A stretch of 64,000 nt of DNA from Promethearchaeia archaeon. GTDB lineage: Archaea > Asgardarchaeota > Lokiarchaeia > Sigyniarchaeales > SOKP01. Shown here piece after piece: positions 1 through 8,977 of this stretch. Below the pieces are notes generated by a model that saw nothing but the letters and a program-made list of their open reading frames with translations, did not search any database and was not told where the DNA came from. The stretch spans positions 21,489 to 85,488 of the forward strand of contig JAHQWL010000092.1 in the NCBI GenBank assembly GCA_029856155.1. The letters are read 5' to 3'. How positions within the stretch are numbered: the first letter of the stretch is position 1; every line of letters begins with the position of its first letter. Made by a program: the position numbers and the translations under genes.

Positions 1-843
1 ACAAATATTGAGTCTTATGTAATGGTAGGGGCGATTGTAACTATTACCTGTATTATTATTTGTCTTTTAATGATATACGGTATGCGTGAGAATCGGCAAA
101 TGATTGATAGAACATTTCTCATAGATGACATAAACATGCCTAAAGAGAACTATTTTATTAAACTCAAACATGCGTTAAAACAAAAGAATTATATATCATA
201 TCTATTTGCTTATTTAGCTCAAACTACAGTAATGGTTCTCATGCTGGCATCGATTCCTTATTGGGTCCAATATGTTATGCGGATTGATCCATTTTATGAA
301 ATGGTAATTCTAATGGCATTTCTTTTAGCAAGTGTAATTTCTGCTCCATTTTGGATCTATATAGCTAGGAAATTTGGCAACAGAATAGGTTATATGTGTG
401 GAACAGGGGGTACTGCTACATTTTTAATTCTTACATTTTTCATTTGGGAATTTCCTTTAGTTATATTTGGATTTTTATTGATTGGCTTTAGTATGGGAGC
501 AACTTGGAGTTTGATTTATGCCACTTTTTCAGATGTTATTGATGAAATTGTTATAAAAACAGGTAAAAGAGAAGAAGGGATTTATTATGGATTTAGGACT
601 TTCATTGGCCGTTTTTCTATTGTAGTTCAAGCTCTAACATTTGGAATAATACATACTCTTACAAATTTCGATCCAACTGCTTCAAGCCAATCTATACAAG
701 CACAATGGGGAATTAATATTGGAATGTTTACTGTTCCAGCACTTTTTTATCTTATCGGATTTCTCTTCATGTGGAGAATCTATGATTTGAAACCTAGCAA
801 AGTCTTGTTAAATAAACAAAAGCTTGTTGAATTAAATCTTTGA
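1..843 (+). CDS. GPH/MelB-type sugar:cation symporter, C-terminal part (runs off window)
   Basis: This is a membrane transporter of the MFS, most like the glycoside-pentoside-hexuronide (GPH) cation symporters. The reading frame is open from base 1, so the gene begins upstream of the window and the ATG at 22 is internal. About six hydrophobic segments are visible. The stretch KREEGIYYGFRTF followed by a membrane helix resembles the conserved EG-x-YYG region of GPH proteins, and SDVIDE precedes it. The substrate cannot be told from sequence. It is the only transporter of this kind here and shows no operon link with the ATP-citrate lyase genes, which start 276 bp downstream after a T-rich stretch. 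Confidence 0.75.
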   Translation, partial: TNIESYVMVGAIVTITCIIICLLMIYGMRENRQMIDRTFLIDDINMPKENYFIKLKHALKQKNYISYLFAYLAQTTVMVLMLASIPYWVQYVMRIDPFYEMVILMAFLLASVISAPFWIYIARKFGNRIGYMCGTGGTATFLILTFFIWEFPLVIFGFLLIGFSMGATWSLIYATFSDVIDEIVIKTGKREEGIYYGFRTFIGRFSIVVQALTFGIIHTLTNFDPTASSQSIQAQWGINIGMFTVPALFYLIGFLFMWRIYDLKPSKVLLNKQKLVELNL

Positions 844-1119
844 TTTCGAACGATCTTTTTTATATCTTTTTCAATTTTTTTATTAGTTAATTATTTCAGA
901 GATTTGAATGAAAAATTGAAAATAGATTACCATATTAGAAAAAAAGTGAATAGATATCTTAGAAAACATTTCTTTTTTTGAAAAATTTAGGGTATCATAA
1001 TAAAAAAGGGATCAATTTCCCATATTAATTATGTAAGAAAAATTTATTAGAAAAAGGAATCTAAATAAATTATCTTTTTTTATGAAATTGTTGTAGAAAA
1101 TAAGAAGAGTTAGAGAATT
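844..1119. other. AT-rich intergenic region between transporter and aclB
   Basis: No ORF or RNA gene is seen in these 276 bp. T-runs just after the transporter stop (around 856-880) may end its transcript. The aclB promoter must lie in the right half, but no single TATA box stands out in such AT-rich DNA. Confidence 0.4.
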
Positions 1120-2409
1120 TTGGCACAGAAAAATATCTTTGAATATGATGCTAAAAAACTTTTAGCAAAAGAATTACCAAAATATTATCCAAACTTTAAT
1201 TATCATAATAAACTGGCTGTTATTGAAAGTACCACAAATTTAGATAAGTTAGCAGATGAAAATCCTTGGATTAAATCTGAAAAAGTAGTAGTTAAACCTG
1301 ATCAACTATTTGGAAAAAGAGGTAAAGCCAAACTTTTATTATTAGATGCTGATCTTAACCAAGTAAAAAAATTCTGTAAAGAGAATTTAAATAAAGAATT
1401 TCTAATCGGTAATGTCAAAGGAGAATTAAATCGATTGTTAGTTGAACCTTTTATACCACATGAAAAAGAATATTATGTATCCATCACCTCAGAGAGAGAT
1501 AATGATGTCATTCACTTTAGTTTTGAAGGAGGTATTTTTATCGAGGAAAATTGGGATAAGGTTACCCACATTAAAATTCCAATTAGCACAGATATAAATA
1601 CTTTTGATTTAGAGAACAAATTACCTAATTTAGGCGATTTAAAGGCATTTTTAATACCATTTATAAAAGGATTATATCAAGTATATATAGACCAGGATTT
1701 TTCGTTTCTTGAAATAAATCCATTTGCGATTGATAAAGATAAAAAGATTGTTCCTTTAGATGTAAAAGCTCGATTAGATGATACTGCTGCGTTTTTGCAT
1801 GTTGACACTTGGGGCAATCCGGAGCACCCTATTGAATTTCCAGCGGGTTTTGGTCAGAAAATGAGTGCTGAAGAAATTAAAATTAAAGAACTTGATGAAA
1901 AAACAGGAGCTTCACTTAAATTGACTATCTTAAATCGAGAAGGTCGTGTCTGGACGATGGTAGCTGGAGGTGGAGCAAGTGTTATTTATACTGATACTAT
2001 AGCAGATCTTGGTTTTTCAGAAGAATTGGGTAATTATGGAGAATATTCAGGTAATCCTTCCCAAGAACATACTGAAATTTATGCTCAAACTGTCATTGAT
2101 ATCATTACAGAAAAACCAGATCCTAAAGGGAGAGAAAAATATTTAATAATTGGAGGAGGAATTGCAAATTTTACTGACGTGAAGGCTACTTTTGGAGGCA
2201 TAGTTAGAGCGATAAAGAATTCAGTTGATAAATTAAAGAAAGCAAATGTGAAAATCTTAGTTCGCAGAGGCGGTCCTAATGAAAAACAAGGTTTAGAGTT
2301 AATGAGAAAAGTTGGAGAAGAAACAGGGATTCCTATTGATATTTACGATCGATATAGTAGTATGACGCGTCCTGTATCTCGAATGATTGAAAAAATGAGA
2401 GGTGAATAA
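1120..2409 (+). CDS. aclB: ATP-citrate lyase, small (beta) subunit AclB
   Basis: This subunit works with AclA to cleave citrate with ATP and CoA into acetyl-CoA and oxaloacetate. The first ~240 residues are an ATP-grasp fold with the EINPFAI metal/nucleotide motif. The second half is the citrate-binding domain, with GGGASVIYTDTIADLG and NYGEYSGNPS, which closely match the N-terminal part of animal ACLY and green-sulfur-bacterial AclB. The length of 429 residues is near the family norm. The start is a TTG, followed by AQKNIFEYDAKKLL, which fits family N-termini. It ends 3 bp before aclA, so the two are one operon in the usual B-A order. Confidence 0.93.
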   Translation: MAQKNIFEYDAKKLLAKELPKYYPNFNYHNKLAVIESTTNLDKLADENPWIKSEKVVVKPDQLFGKRGKAKLLLLDADLNQVKKFCKENLNKEFLIGNVKGELNRLLVEPFIPHEKEYYVSITSERDNDVIHFSFEGGIFIEENWDKVTHIKIPISTDINTFDLENKLPNLGDLKAFLIPFIKGLYQVYIDQDFSFLEINPFAIDKDKKIVPLDVKARLDDTAAFLHVDTWGNPEHPIEFPAGFGQKMSAEEIKIKELDEKTGASLKLTILNREGRVWTMVAGGGASVIYTDTIADLGFSEELGNYGEYSGNPSQEHTEIYAQTVIDIITEKPDPKGREKYLIIGGGIANFTDVKATFGGIVRAIKNSVDKLKKANVKILVRRGGPNEKQGLELMRKVGEETGIPIDIYDRYSSMTRPVSRMIEKMRGE

Positions 2410-2412
2410 TAA

Positions 2413-4248
2413 ATGGAAAGTTATGAATTATTTAATGAAGATACACAAGCTATAATATACGGACTTCAAGCAGCTCCAGTGCAGAGAATGCTGGATTTTG
2501 ATTATGTATGTAGACGAAAAAAACCTTCTGTTGCAGCTATGATTCAACCTACTCAAGATGGAGCAGTAGCTTATCATAAAGCTTTTTGGGGTAGTAAAGA
2601 AATTGTTATTCCTGTTTATAAAACACTTAATATGGCAATTAAAAAGCATCCTAATGCAGATGTAATAATCAATTTTGCATCGTTTCGATCCGCTTATGAT
2701 ACAAGTAAAGAAGCACTTGAATCAAACACAATTCGAGTTATTACAATAATTGCAGAAGGCATGCCAGAAAGGCAAAGTCAATTATTGAATAAAATTGCCA
2801 AAGAACGAAATAAAGTTATTATTGGTCCTGCTACCGTCGGTGGAATTAAAGCTGGAGCATTTAAAATTGGTAATACTGCAGGAACTTTAGAAAATATTAT
2901 TTTATCAAAATTATATCGTACTGGTTCTGTTGGGTTTGTATCCAAATCTGGTGGTTTAAGCAATGAAATGAACTTTATGATTGCTGAAAATACAGATGGT
3001 GTTTATGAATCTATTGCGATTGGGGGAGATCGATACCCTGGTTCTCAATTAATAGATCATCTTTTGCGCTATGAAGAAAATCCTAAAATTAAAATGCTAG
3101 TTTGTTTAGGAGAAATTGGTGGAACAGAAGAATACGAAATTGTTAATGCCTTAAAAACGGGAAAGATTAAAAAGCCACTTGTTATATGGGTTACTGGTAC
3201 CGCAGCTAGGATTCTCCCGAAGGGATTGCAGTTCGGACACGCTGGTGCGATGGCTGGTACCTCTAAAGAAACCGCAGAAGCTAAAAACCAAGCTCTTAAG
3301 GAAGCAGGAGCACTTGTTCCTGAATCTTATGAAGATTTTGATAAGCTAATTAAAAAAACTTATGAAAAGCTAGTACAAGAAGGAAAAATAACACCAGCTA
3401 AAGAAGAGGAGCCTCCTAAAATTCCTACTGATTTCAATGAAGCGGTAAGATTAGGATTAGTTAGAAGACCTTCTGATGTTGTCGTAACTATCAGTGATGA
3501 TCGAGGGGATGTTCCTACGTTTGCAGGAGTTGGATTAGATGAAATAGTTAGGAATAATCGATCAATTGGGTATGTTATTGGGCTTCTATGGTTCAAACGA
3601 GAATTGCCTGAGTTTGCTCAACAGTTTATTGAAATGGTAATTAAGTTAACTGCAGATCATGGGCCAGCGGTTAGTGGTGCTCATAATGCCATAATAACTG
3701 CCCGAGCTGGGAAAGATCTTATGTCAGCTTTAGCTAGTGGGATTTTAACTATCGGTCCTAGGTTTGGAGGGGCAATATCCGATGCTGCGAAATATATTAG
3801 GGAAGCCTTACAAAAGAGAATAACGCCACCTGCATTCATTAAATATATGAAGGATGTTGTAAAAGTTAATATTCCGGGAATAGGTCATCGAATTAAATCA
3901 GTTCAAAATCCAGATGTGAGAGTTGAATTACTTAAGGAATTTGTATTTAAAAATTTTAAAGAGCATCCACACCTAGATTTTGCTTTAGAAGTAGAAAAAT
4001 TAACCACGTCTAAAAGGAATAATCTGATATTAAATGTTGACGGGTGTATAGGGATTACATTTTTAGACTTGTTAGAAAACTTAGATTTTACACAAGAAGA
4101 AATTGAAGATGTTATATATAGTGAAGCATTGAATGGATTGTTTGTTCTTGGACGTTCAATAGGGATGATGGGTCATGTATTTGACCAAAAAAGACAAAGA
4201 GCTGGTTTGTATAGACAACCTTGGGATGAAATTTTATTTAGCGAGTAA
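2413..4248 (+). CDS. aclA: ATP-citrate lyase, large (alpha) subunit AclA
   Basis: This is the catalytic partner of AclB. The N-terminal ~330 residues form the CoA-binding/ligase part, with the phospho-accepting His276 in GLQFGHAGAMAG. The C-terminal ~260 residues are a citrate-synthase-like domain with ADHGPAVSGAHN and the terminal GRSIGMMGHVFDQKR segment. All of these match ACLY catalytic motifs, so the enzyme looks active. At 611 residues it has normal length. A strong T-rich tract follows the stop. With the isocitrate dehydrogenase at 29.6 kb it suggests either citrate cleavage for cytosolic-type acetyl-CoA supply or part of a reductive TCA route. Direction cannot be decided from sequence. 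Confidence 0.95.
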   Translation: MESYELFNEDTQAIIYGLQAAPVQRMLDFDYVCRRKKPSVAAMIQPTQDGAVAYHKAFWGSKEIVIPVYKTLNMAIKKHPNADVIINFASFRSAYDTSKEALESNTIRVITIIAEGMPERQSQLLNKIAKERNKVIIGPATVGGIKAGAFKIGNTAGTLENIILSKLYRTGSVGFVSKSGGLSNEMNFMIAENTDGVYESIAIGGDRYPGSQLIDHLLRYEENPKIKMLVCLGEIGGTEEYEIVNALKTGKIKKPLVIWVTGTAARILPKGLQFGHAGAMAGTSKETAEAKNQALKEAGALVPESYEDFDKLIKKTYEKLVQEGKITPAKEEEPPKIPTDFNEAVRLGLVRRPSDVVVTISDDRGDVPTFAGVGLDEIVRNNRSIGYVIGLLWFKRELPEFAQQFIEMVIKLTADHGPAVSGAHNAIITARAGKDLMSALASGILTIGPRFGGAISDAAKYIREALQKRITPPAFIKYMKDVVKVNIPGIGHRIKSVQNPDVRVELLKEFVFKNFKEHPHLDFALEVEKLTTSKRNNLILNVDGCIGITFLDLLENLDFTQEEIEDVIYSEALNGLFVLGRSIGMMGHVFDQKRQRAGLYRQPWDEILFSE

Positions 4249-4313
4249 TAATAAATAAATTACTAAAAAATCAAGATTACACAAGAATTATAAATTTTTT
4301 ATTAGGATTCCTT

Positions 4314-4348
4314 GAATATTTTTTATTTTTACTTTTATTTTTTCTTTT
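4314..4348 (+). terminator. T-tract transcription end after aclBA
   Basis: Several runs of 4-6 T separated by single bases follow the aclA stop by about 70 bp. Archaeal RNA polymerase terminates at such T-rich tracts without a hairpin. This is the most T-rich stretch before the next promoter. Confidence 0.4.
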
Positions 4349-4381
4349 AAGAACTTATTGAATTTTGTAAACTGTATATAT

Positions 4382-4386
4382 CAAGC
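4382..4386. promoter_or_regulatory. CAAGC half-site upstream of mttB1
   Basis: TCAAGCATAA matches the right half of the GCTTG-N6-CAAGC palindrome found elsewhere in this region. The left half is not conserved (ACTGT). The last base lies 87 nt before the ATG, exactly as at the half-site before the third MttB gene (12882-12886), which argues against pure chance. Confidence 0.4.
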
Positions 4387-4472
4387 ATAATAATTATTAC
4401 TACAATATCTATATTAGATTCAAGAAATCTATCATAAAAAAATAAATAGTAAATTAAAAAAAGGTAATTTAA

Positions 4473-5987
4473 ATGAGAGAAGGCGAAAAAGTCAAATTTC
4501 CTGGTATGAAAAGGATGTGGAGAATATTCACAAAAGAAGAATTGGAAGTAGTAGATAATGCTGCTTATAATATTTTAAGCGAAATGGGTGTTCATATTGA
4601 TGATAAAGAATGTATAGAGTATCTTAAAGAGACTCCAGTTGAGATCGATGAGAAAGAACTCATCGTGAAGTTTCCTGAGTATTGGGTTCGAGAAATGATC
4701 GGTCGTGCCCCAAGAACTTATTTACTTGCGGGAAGAGATCCAAAAAGAGATTTACATGTGACAAGCCCTCAAAGAGACTTTTATGCTTTAATTACAAGCG
4801 GATCTACAAAATATTATGAATGGGATGATACTGCTAATAAATGGATTTCTAAAATACCTGGGGAGGAAGAAGTGATAAAAGCATTTAAAATGGTCGATGG
4901 TTTAGACCAATATGAAGGATTTTTTGGTACACTTCTGGAAGATGTTAAAAAAACACAACAAGGTCTTCCTGCGGAACTTCACACTTTATATAATAAAATG
5001 AAATATTCAACTAAATTTGGAGGGCCTACTGCTATTACGGAAGGAGGTCTTGCTGAATGGGATTATGTAGGAAAGCTAGCCGCTGAAGTTCAAGGTGGTT
5101 TCGATGAATTGACAAAACGTCCCATAATCGCAGGATTACCAACATGCATCGGGCCTTTGACAAGCACTCGGCAGAATTTCTGGGCAGCTGTAGGAAGTGC
5201 AAAGTATCATTTACCTACATTCCCATATTGGGGAGGGATTTCCCCATTTACTGCTCCAGCAACAGCACTTGGACAAGTTGTACTAGCTGTTGCTTGTTGT
5301 CACTATGCCATGGCAGTCTCTCAATATCTTGATCCTGGGACAGCCACTTGTCCATGGCCGATGTGTACATCAACTGATCCTAATACTGGTCAATTAGCAG
5401 GTATTCCTTCAGCTAGATACGTTCATGCAATGGGAATGCAACTTTATCAAGATCTATATAATCTTGTAGTTTCGCAGTGTTCTTATTGTTTAACAACTTC
5501 TCTAGATGAAGCTGCTACTGCATGGTTATCTTCAGTTTCAACTAATACTTTGCTAGGGGGAAATATAGTACAATTTGGAACAACACCCCAAGCATTTATG
5601 TTTGAAACAATACCAATAGGAGCAACCCTTTTGGATTTGGTTAGAGGGTCACTTTTTGCACAGAATGAATTTATTTCCAGATTTGATGATGAACATCTCG
5701 CTTTGGATGTGATCAAAGAAGTAGGGCCAAAGGGTATGTTTACCACCCATCCACATACATTAAAATGGATAGATCCTGCAAAAGGATTATATTGGCGCGC
5801 AAAAGATTGGATTCATGAACATGCTGATCAATGGCTTGCTAAAGGTGCAAAAAGTTGGGTATATGACACCTGTCGACAGCGTTTAAAAGAGTTGGAAAAG
5901 CACGAACCAGAACCAATAGCAAAAGATGTAGATGAGCGTTGTAATGCTTTATTAAAACAAGCAGATGAAGAACTGGCACTCTTTTAA
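4473..5987 (+). CDS. MttB-family (non-pyrrolysine) methylamine:corrinoid methyltransferase, copy 1
   Basis: This is a TIM-barrel methyltransferase of the trimethylamine methyltransferase (MttB, COG5598) superfamily, which moves a methyl group from a quaternary or tertiary amine to a corrinoid protein. The ORF is 504 codons and uninterrupted. There is no in-frame UAG, so it lacks pyrrolysine and belongs with the glycine-betaine, proline-betaine and carnitine demethylating relatives. Family stretches visible are PAELHTLYNKMKYSTKFGG, AEVQGGFDEL and the C-terminal THPHTLKWIDP...WIHEHADQWL. A ribosome site AAAGG lies 8-9 nt before the ATG. No corrinoid protein gene directly follows, unlike copies 2 and 3. 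The exact substrate is unknown. Confidence 0.92.
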   Translation: MREGEKVKFPGMKRMWRIFTKEELEVVDNAAYNILSEMGVHIDDKECIEYLKETPVEIDEKELIVKFPEYWVREMIGRAPRTYLLAGRDPKRDLHVTSPQRDFYALITSGSTKYYEWDDTANKWISKIPGEEEVIKAFKMVDGLDQYEGFFGTLLEDVKKTQQGLPAELHTLYNKMKYSTKFGGPTAITEGGLAEWDYVGKLAAEVQGGFDELTKRPIIAGLPTCIGPLTSTRQNFWAAVGSAKYHLPTFPYWGGISPFTAPATALGQVVLAVACCHYAMAVSQYLDPGTATCPWPMCTSTDPNTGQLAGIPSARYVHAMGMQLYQDLYNLVVSQCSYCLTTSLDEAATAWLSSVSTNTLLGGNIVQFGTTPQAFMFETIPIGATLLDLVRGSLFAQNEFISRFDDEHLALDVIKEVGPKGMFTTHPHTLKWIDPAKGLYWRAKDWIHEHADQWLAKGAKSWVYDTCRQRLKELEKHEPEPIAKDVDERCNALLKQADEELALF

Positions 5988-6008
5988 TGAGTGAATAATT
6001 TAATATAA

Positions 6009-6041
6009 TTTCTATTTTTTTTATTGATTTTCCTTTTTTTT
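6009..6041 (+). terminator. T-tract after mttB1
   Basis: Three closely spaced runs of 6-8 T begin 22 bp after the stop codon. They fit an archaeal U-tract terminator and separate mttB1 from the following palindrome-controlled gene. Confidence 0.4.
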
Positions 6042-6109
6042 AAATAGATTTAACCTTTAAAACAAGTATAAATTTTATTTAATACACCATAAAAGAGAAT
6101 ATAAATAAT

Positions 6110-6125
6110 GCTTGAAATAGCAAGC
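6110..6125. promoter_or_regulatory. Palindromic operator GCTTG-N6-CAAGC (site B)
   Basis: GCTTGAAATAGCAAGC is a perfect 5-6-5 inverted repeat 99 bp before the small B12-binding gene. An AT-rich TATA-like stretch (AATAATATTTAT) follows at once. It differs by one spacer base from sites at 16466 and 25317. Confidence 0.65.
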
Positions 6126-6223
6126 AAATAATATTTATGGTATTTCTTCCAATCGTCCTCTAATGTCATAGGAAATTAGATATTTCTAAATTTAAAATAC
6201 ATACTTATTTTAATTCTTTAAAT

Positions 6224-6604
6224 ATGGAAAAAATAGACATTATAATAGGAAATGTAAAAGACGAGATCCATAACATTGCAAAGACTATACTTGTGAAAGA
6301 GATTGAAAAAATTGGTCTTAACGCATTGGATTTAGGAATTTCAGTTCCAGTCGAAAAGTTTGTCGAGAAAATTAAGGAAACAGATGTAAAAATATTGGTA
6401 CTTACTGGATTACTCAACTCTGCCCCAGAGTACATGAGGCAAATTAGTAAAAAGCTTCGAGAGGAAGGGATAAGAGATGATGTGAAAATTCTTATCGGTG
6501 GACCTAATGTTAACGAAGATTGGTTGAAAAGATCAGAAGCAGATGCTTTTGCGAATAATATTTCAGAGGGAATCAAAATATTATGTTCTTGGAAAGATAG
6601 GTAG
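6224..6604 (+). CDS. Stand-alone B12-binding-domain protein with degenerate DxHxxG motif
   Basis: This 126-residue protein aligns with the C-terminal Rossmann-like cobalamin domain of the corrinoid proteins in this window but lacks their helical cap domain. Where those have GTVKGDIHDLG, this has GNVKDEIHNIA. The cobalt-ligating His is kept, but Asp is replaced by Glu and Gly by Ala. Other domain landmarks remain, such as LVLTGLLNSAPEYM and ILIGGPNVNEDW. It may bind cobalamin weakly, act as a sensor or scaffold, or be a decaying corrinoid gene. It sits alone between mttB1 and a regulator and has the regulon palindrome upstream. No clear ribosome-binding site precedes the ATG. Confidence 0.75.
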   Translation: MEKIDIIIGNVKDEIHNIAKTILVKEIEKIGLNALDLGISVPVEKFVEKIKETDVKILVLTGLLNSAPEYMRQISKKLREEGIRDDVKILIGGPNVNEDWLKRSEADAFANNISEGIKILCSWKDR

Positions 6605-6663
6605 TTTTTCCTAAAAACTAAATTAAAATTTTGTTTTATTATTTTTCAATAAAGATGAGATTA

Positions 6664-7308
6664 TCATTTAAATATTGAATTAAATATTGTTTTTTCTATT
6701 TTTCTAATATGCTCGGTGATTGCACTTTGAGAAATGCCGAAATGTTCTGCTAAATCTGAGGAATTAATCTTACGGGGTATTTCAAAATATCCATTCTCTA
6801 CTGCGTAATATATTATTTCTTTTTGACGCTCAGTTAATAACAGAGAAAGATGTTTCGCATCTGGAACAATTGTAGAGATGTTAAGTATTTTAAAATCATT
6901 TCCATATCTATTTACTTGATCTTCTATGAGTTGATCAATGGTATCAACATCAGCTATCATAGACGTGATTAATTGATTGCCTTCCTTAATTAAAGGCGGT
7001 TCTATCAAGATATTAAGGTTTGAGAATAGTTGTTTCATCTCATCGACCCACTGATGTTTAATAATACAAACATACTCTTTTTTATTTTTATCTTCTGCTA
7101 TAACTTCTATATAATCAATTCCAAATTGGCCCTCTAGCTCTTTAGGATGAAAATTAGGGTCTTTAAATTTAAGCTTATTAGTACCATACATCATATTTTC
7201 GCTTAATCGATGAACTTGAACTAATTCATAACCATCAAGTAAATCGAATAATTCTTTATATTCATCCGGAAGAGGAGCTTTATATACAAGCTTTTTTAGT
7301 CGTTTCAT
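6664..7308 (-). CDS. Bat-type HTH_10 transcription regulator, copy 1
   Basis: A 214-residue regulator. The C-terminal ~55 residues are an HTH_10 (bacterio-opsin-activator type) domain, visible as LTERQKEIIYYAVENGYFEIP, then the recognition region LAEHFGISQSAITEHIRKIE. The N-terminal ~150 residues are a conserved but unnamed region shared with the paralogues at 12.2 and 31.5 kb and probably act as a sensor or dimerisation part. It is transcribed away from the second MttB gene, and the palindrome at 7348-7363 lies between them, so it probably controls both itself and that gene. The effector is unknown. Confidence 0.85.
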   Translation of the reverse strand: MKRLKKLVYKAPLPDEYKELFDLLDGYELVQVHRLSENMMYGTNKLKFKDPNFHPKELEGQFGIDYIEVIAEDKNKKEYVCIIKHQWVDEMKQLFSNLNILIEPPLIKEGNQLITSMIADVDTIDQLIEDQVNRYGNDFKILNISTIVPDAKHLSLLLTERQKEIIYYAVENGYFEIPRKINSSDLAEHFGISQSAITEHIRKIEKTIFNSIFK

Positions 7309-7347
7309 AGTTTAGAATTTATCTAAAAAATAAAGATATTTATAATT

Positions 7348-7363
7348 GCTTGTGTTCGCAAGC
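7348..7363. promoter_or_regulatory. Palindromic operator GCTTG-N6-CAAGC (site C), divergent promoter
   Basis: GCTTGTGTTCGCAAGC is a perfect 5-6-5 palindrome with an inner spacer unlike the other sites. It lies 40 bp upstream of the minus-strand regulator and 74 bp upstream of the plus-strand MttB copy 2, so it can serve both. Confidence 0.65.
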
Positions 7364-7436
7364 ATAATAAATTTTTGTCAAACAAATTTTATAACTTTGC
7401 TTCTATACTTAATAGAAAAAAAATCATAAAATTGAG

Positions 7437-8960
7437 ATGATTATTATTAGAGAAGGAGAAAAAGTAAAATTTCCAAGTTATGATAAATTACTACGGCTAG
7501 CAACAGAAGAACAATTAAAACTTTTTGATTCGGCAGCTTATAGAATTCTGAGTGAAATGGGTGTGCATATTGATGATAAGGAAGCTATCGAGTATTTTAA
7601 AGATACTCCCGTCGAAATTGATGAGAAAGAGCTCATTTTTAGATTTCCTGAGTACTGGGTTCGGGAAATGATCGCAAAGGCGCCATCTTCATACGTTCTT
7701 GCGGGTCGTAATCCCAAAAATGATTTACCAATTACAGGTCCCAAAAGAGATTATTATATCTTACCTGCAGCAGGAGCAACGAAACAATACAAATGGAATG
7801 AATCGTTAGATCAATGGGAATCTAGTATAACTGATTTCAACGATGTATATGAAAGTACTAAGATGATGGATGCAATTGATACGTATGAAGGACTATCTAA
7901 TAGTATAGTTGAAGATGTCAAATCTTCTCATGCAGGACTTCCAGCAGAACTACATGCTGCGTACGCAAAGTGGAAAGGAACATCTAAATTCATAGGACCA
8001 ATTGCTATAACAGAAGGGGGTACTGCTGAATGGGATTATCTTGCACAGATGGCAGCGGAAGTTCAAGGTGGTTATGATGAGTTTCGAAAACGCCCCATAA
8101 TAGGCTGTTTACCTACAGCTATTGGACCATTGACTTCTACACGACAGAATTTTTGGGCAATGGTGGGAGGAGCAAAACATCATATACCTAGCTTTCCATA
8201 TTGGGGGGGCACAGCTCCATTCACTGCACCTGCAACTCCAGCGTCACAAATAGCTTTATCACTGGCATGTACTCATTATGGAATTGCCGTGTCGCAATAT
8301 TTGTCTCCTGGAACAGCTGCACTGCCCTGGGTAATATGTACAGCAGTTGATCCGAATTCCGGACAACTAGCTCAAGCTCCAATGTTTTTACTAACTCATG
8401 GAATTGGAAATCAAGTGTACCAAGATTTATATGGTATTGCTACATTTGGATGTGCCCATGCCTTAAATGGTTCCTTAGAAGAAGTTGCTACTGGCTGGAT
8501 GACAAATCTACTTACATTGACTCTTATGGGTTTGAATGTTCTTCAATTTGGAGGCCCTCCAAATGCATTTATGTGGGAAGCCTTACCGATGGGTGAATCA
8601 ATCGTTAATTATGTAAAACAATTTTTATTCAATATGAATAATAGCTTATTTCCTGAGGATGAGGATGCCTTGTCACTTAAAACAATTCTGGAAGTGGGAC
8701 CAAAAGGAAGATTTGCTACTCATCCACATACCTTAAAATATATTGATCCCAAGAAGGGATTATATTGGTATTCTAAAGATTGGATTCATGAACATTCGGA
8801 TCAGTGGTTAGCAAAAGGAGGAAAACGTTGGGCATATGACACTTGTAGAGAACGATTGAAAGAGTTGGCAAAGCACGAACCTGAACCTTTAGGAAAGGAT
8901 GTTGAGGAACGACTTCAGTCAATATTGAAAGAAGCAGATGAGGAATTAGCATTATTCTAA
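7437..8960 (+). CDS. MttB-family (non-pyrrolysine) methyltransferase, copy 2
   Basis: A 507-residue MttB-superfamily protein with no in-frame UAG. It shares the family framework with copies 1 and 3 (REGEKVKFP, PAELHAAYAKWKGTSKF, AEVQGGYDEFRKRPI, THPHTLKYIDP, WIHEHSDQWLAKGG) but is the most divergent of the three, suggesting a different methylated amine. The predicted ATG adds three residues (MII) relative to the other two. The homologous start position here is an ATT at 7446, and no good ribosome site precedes either. It is followed 17 bp later by its corrinoid protein and then an SCP2 gene, forming an mttB-mttC-scp2 operon. Confidence 0.92.
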   Translation: MIIIREGEKVKFPSYDKLLRLATEEQLKLFDSAAYRILSEMGVHIDDKEAIEYFKDTPVEIDEKELIFRFPEYWVREMIAKAPSSYVLAGRNPKNDLPITGPKRDYYILPAAGATKQYKWNESLDQWESSITDFNDVYESTKMMDAIDTYEGLSNSIVEDVKSSHAGLPAELHAAYAKWKGTSKFIGPIAITEGGTAEWDYLAQMAAEVQGGYDEFRKRPIIGCLPTAIGPLTSTRQNFWAMVGGAKHHIPSFPYWGGTAPFTAPATPASQIALSLACTHYGIAVSQYLSPGTAALPWVICTAVDPNSGQLAQAPMFLLTHGIGNQVYQDLYGIATFGCAHALNGSLEEVATGWMTNLLTLTLMGLNVLQFGGPPNAFMWEALPMGESIVNYVKQFLFNMNNSLFPEDEDALSLKTILEVGPKGRFATHPHTLKYIDPKKGLYWYSKDWIHEHSDQWLAKGGKRWAYDTCRERLKELAKHEPEPLGKDVEERLQSILKEADEELALF

Positions 8961-8977
8961 AGCGAGGTGAATAAAAA

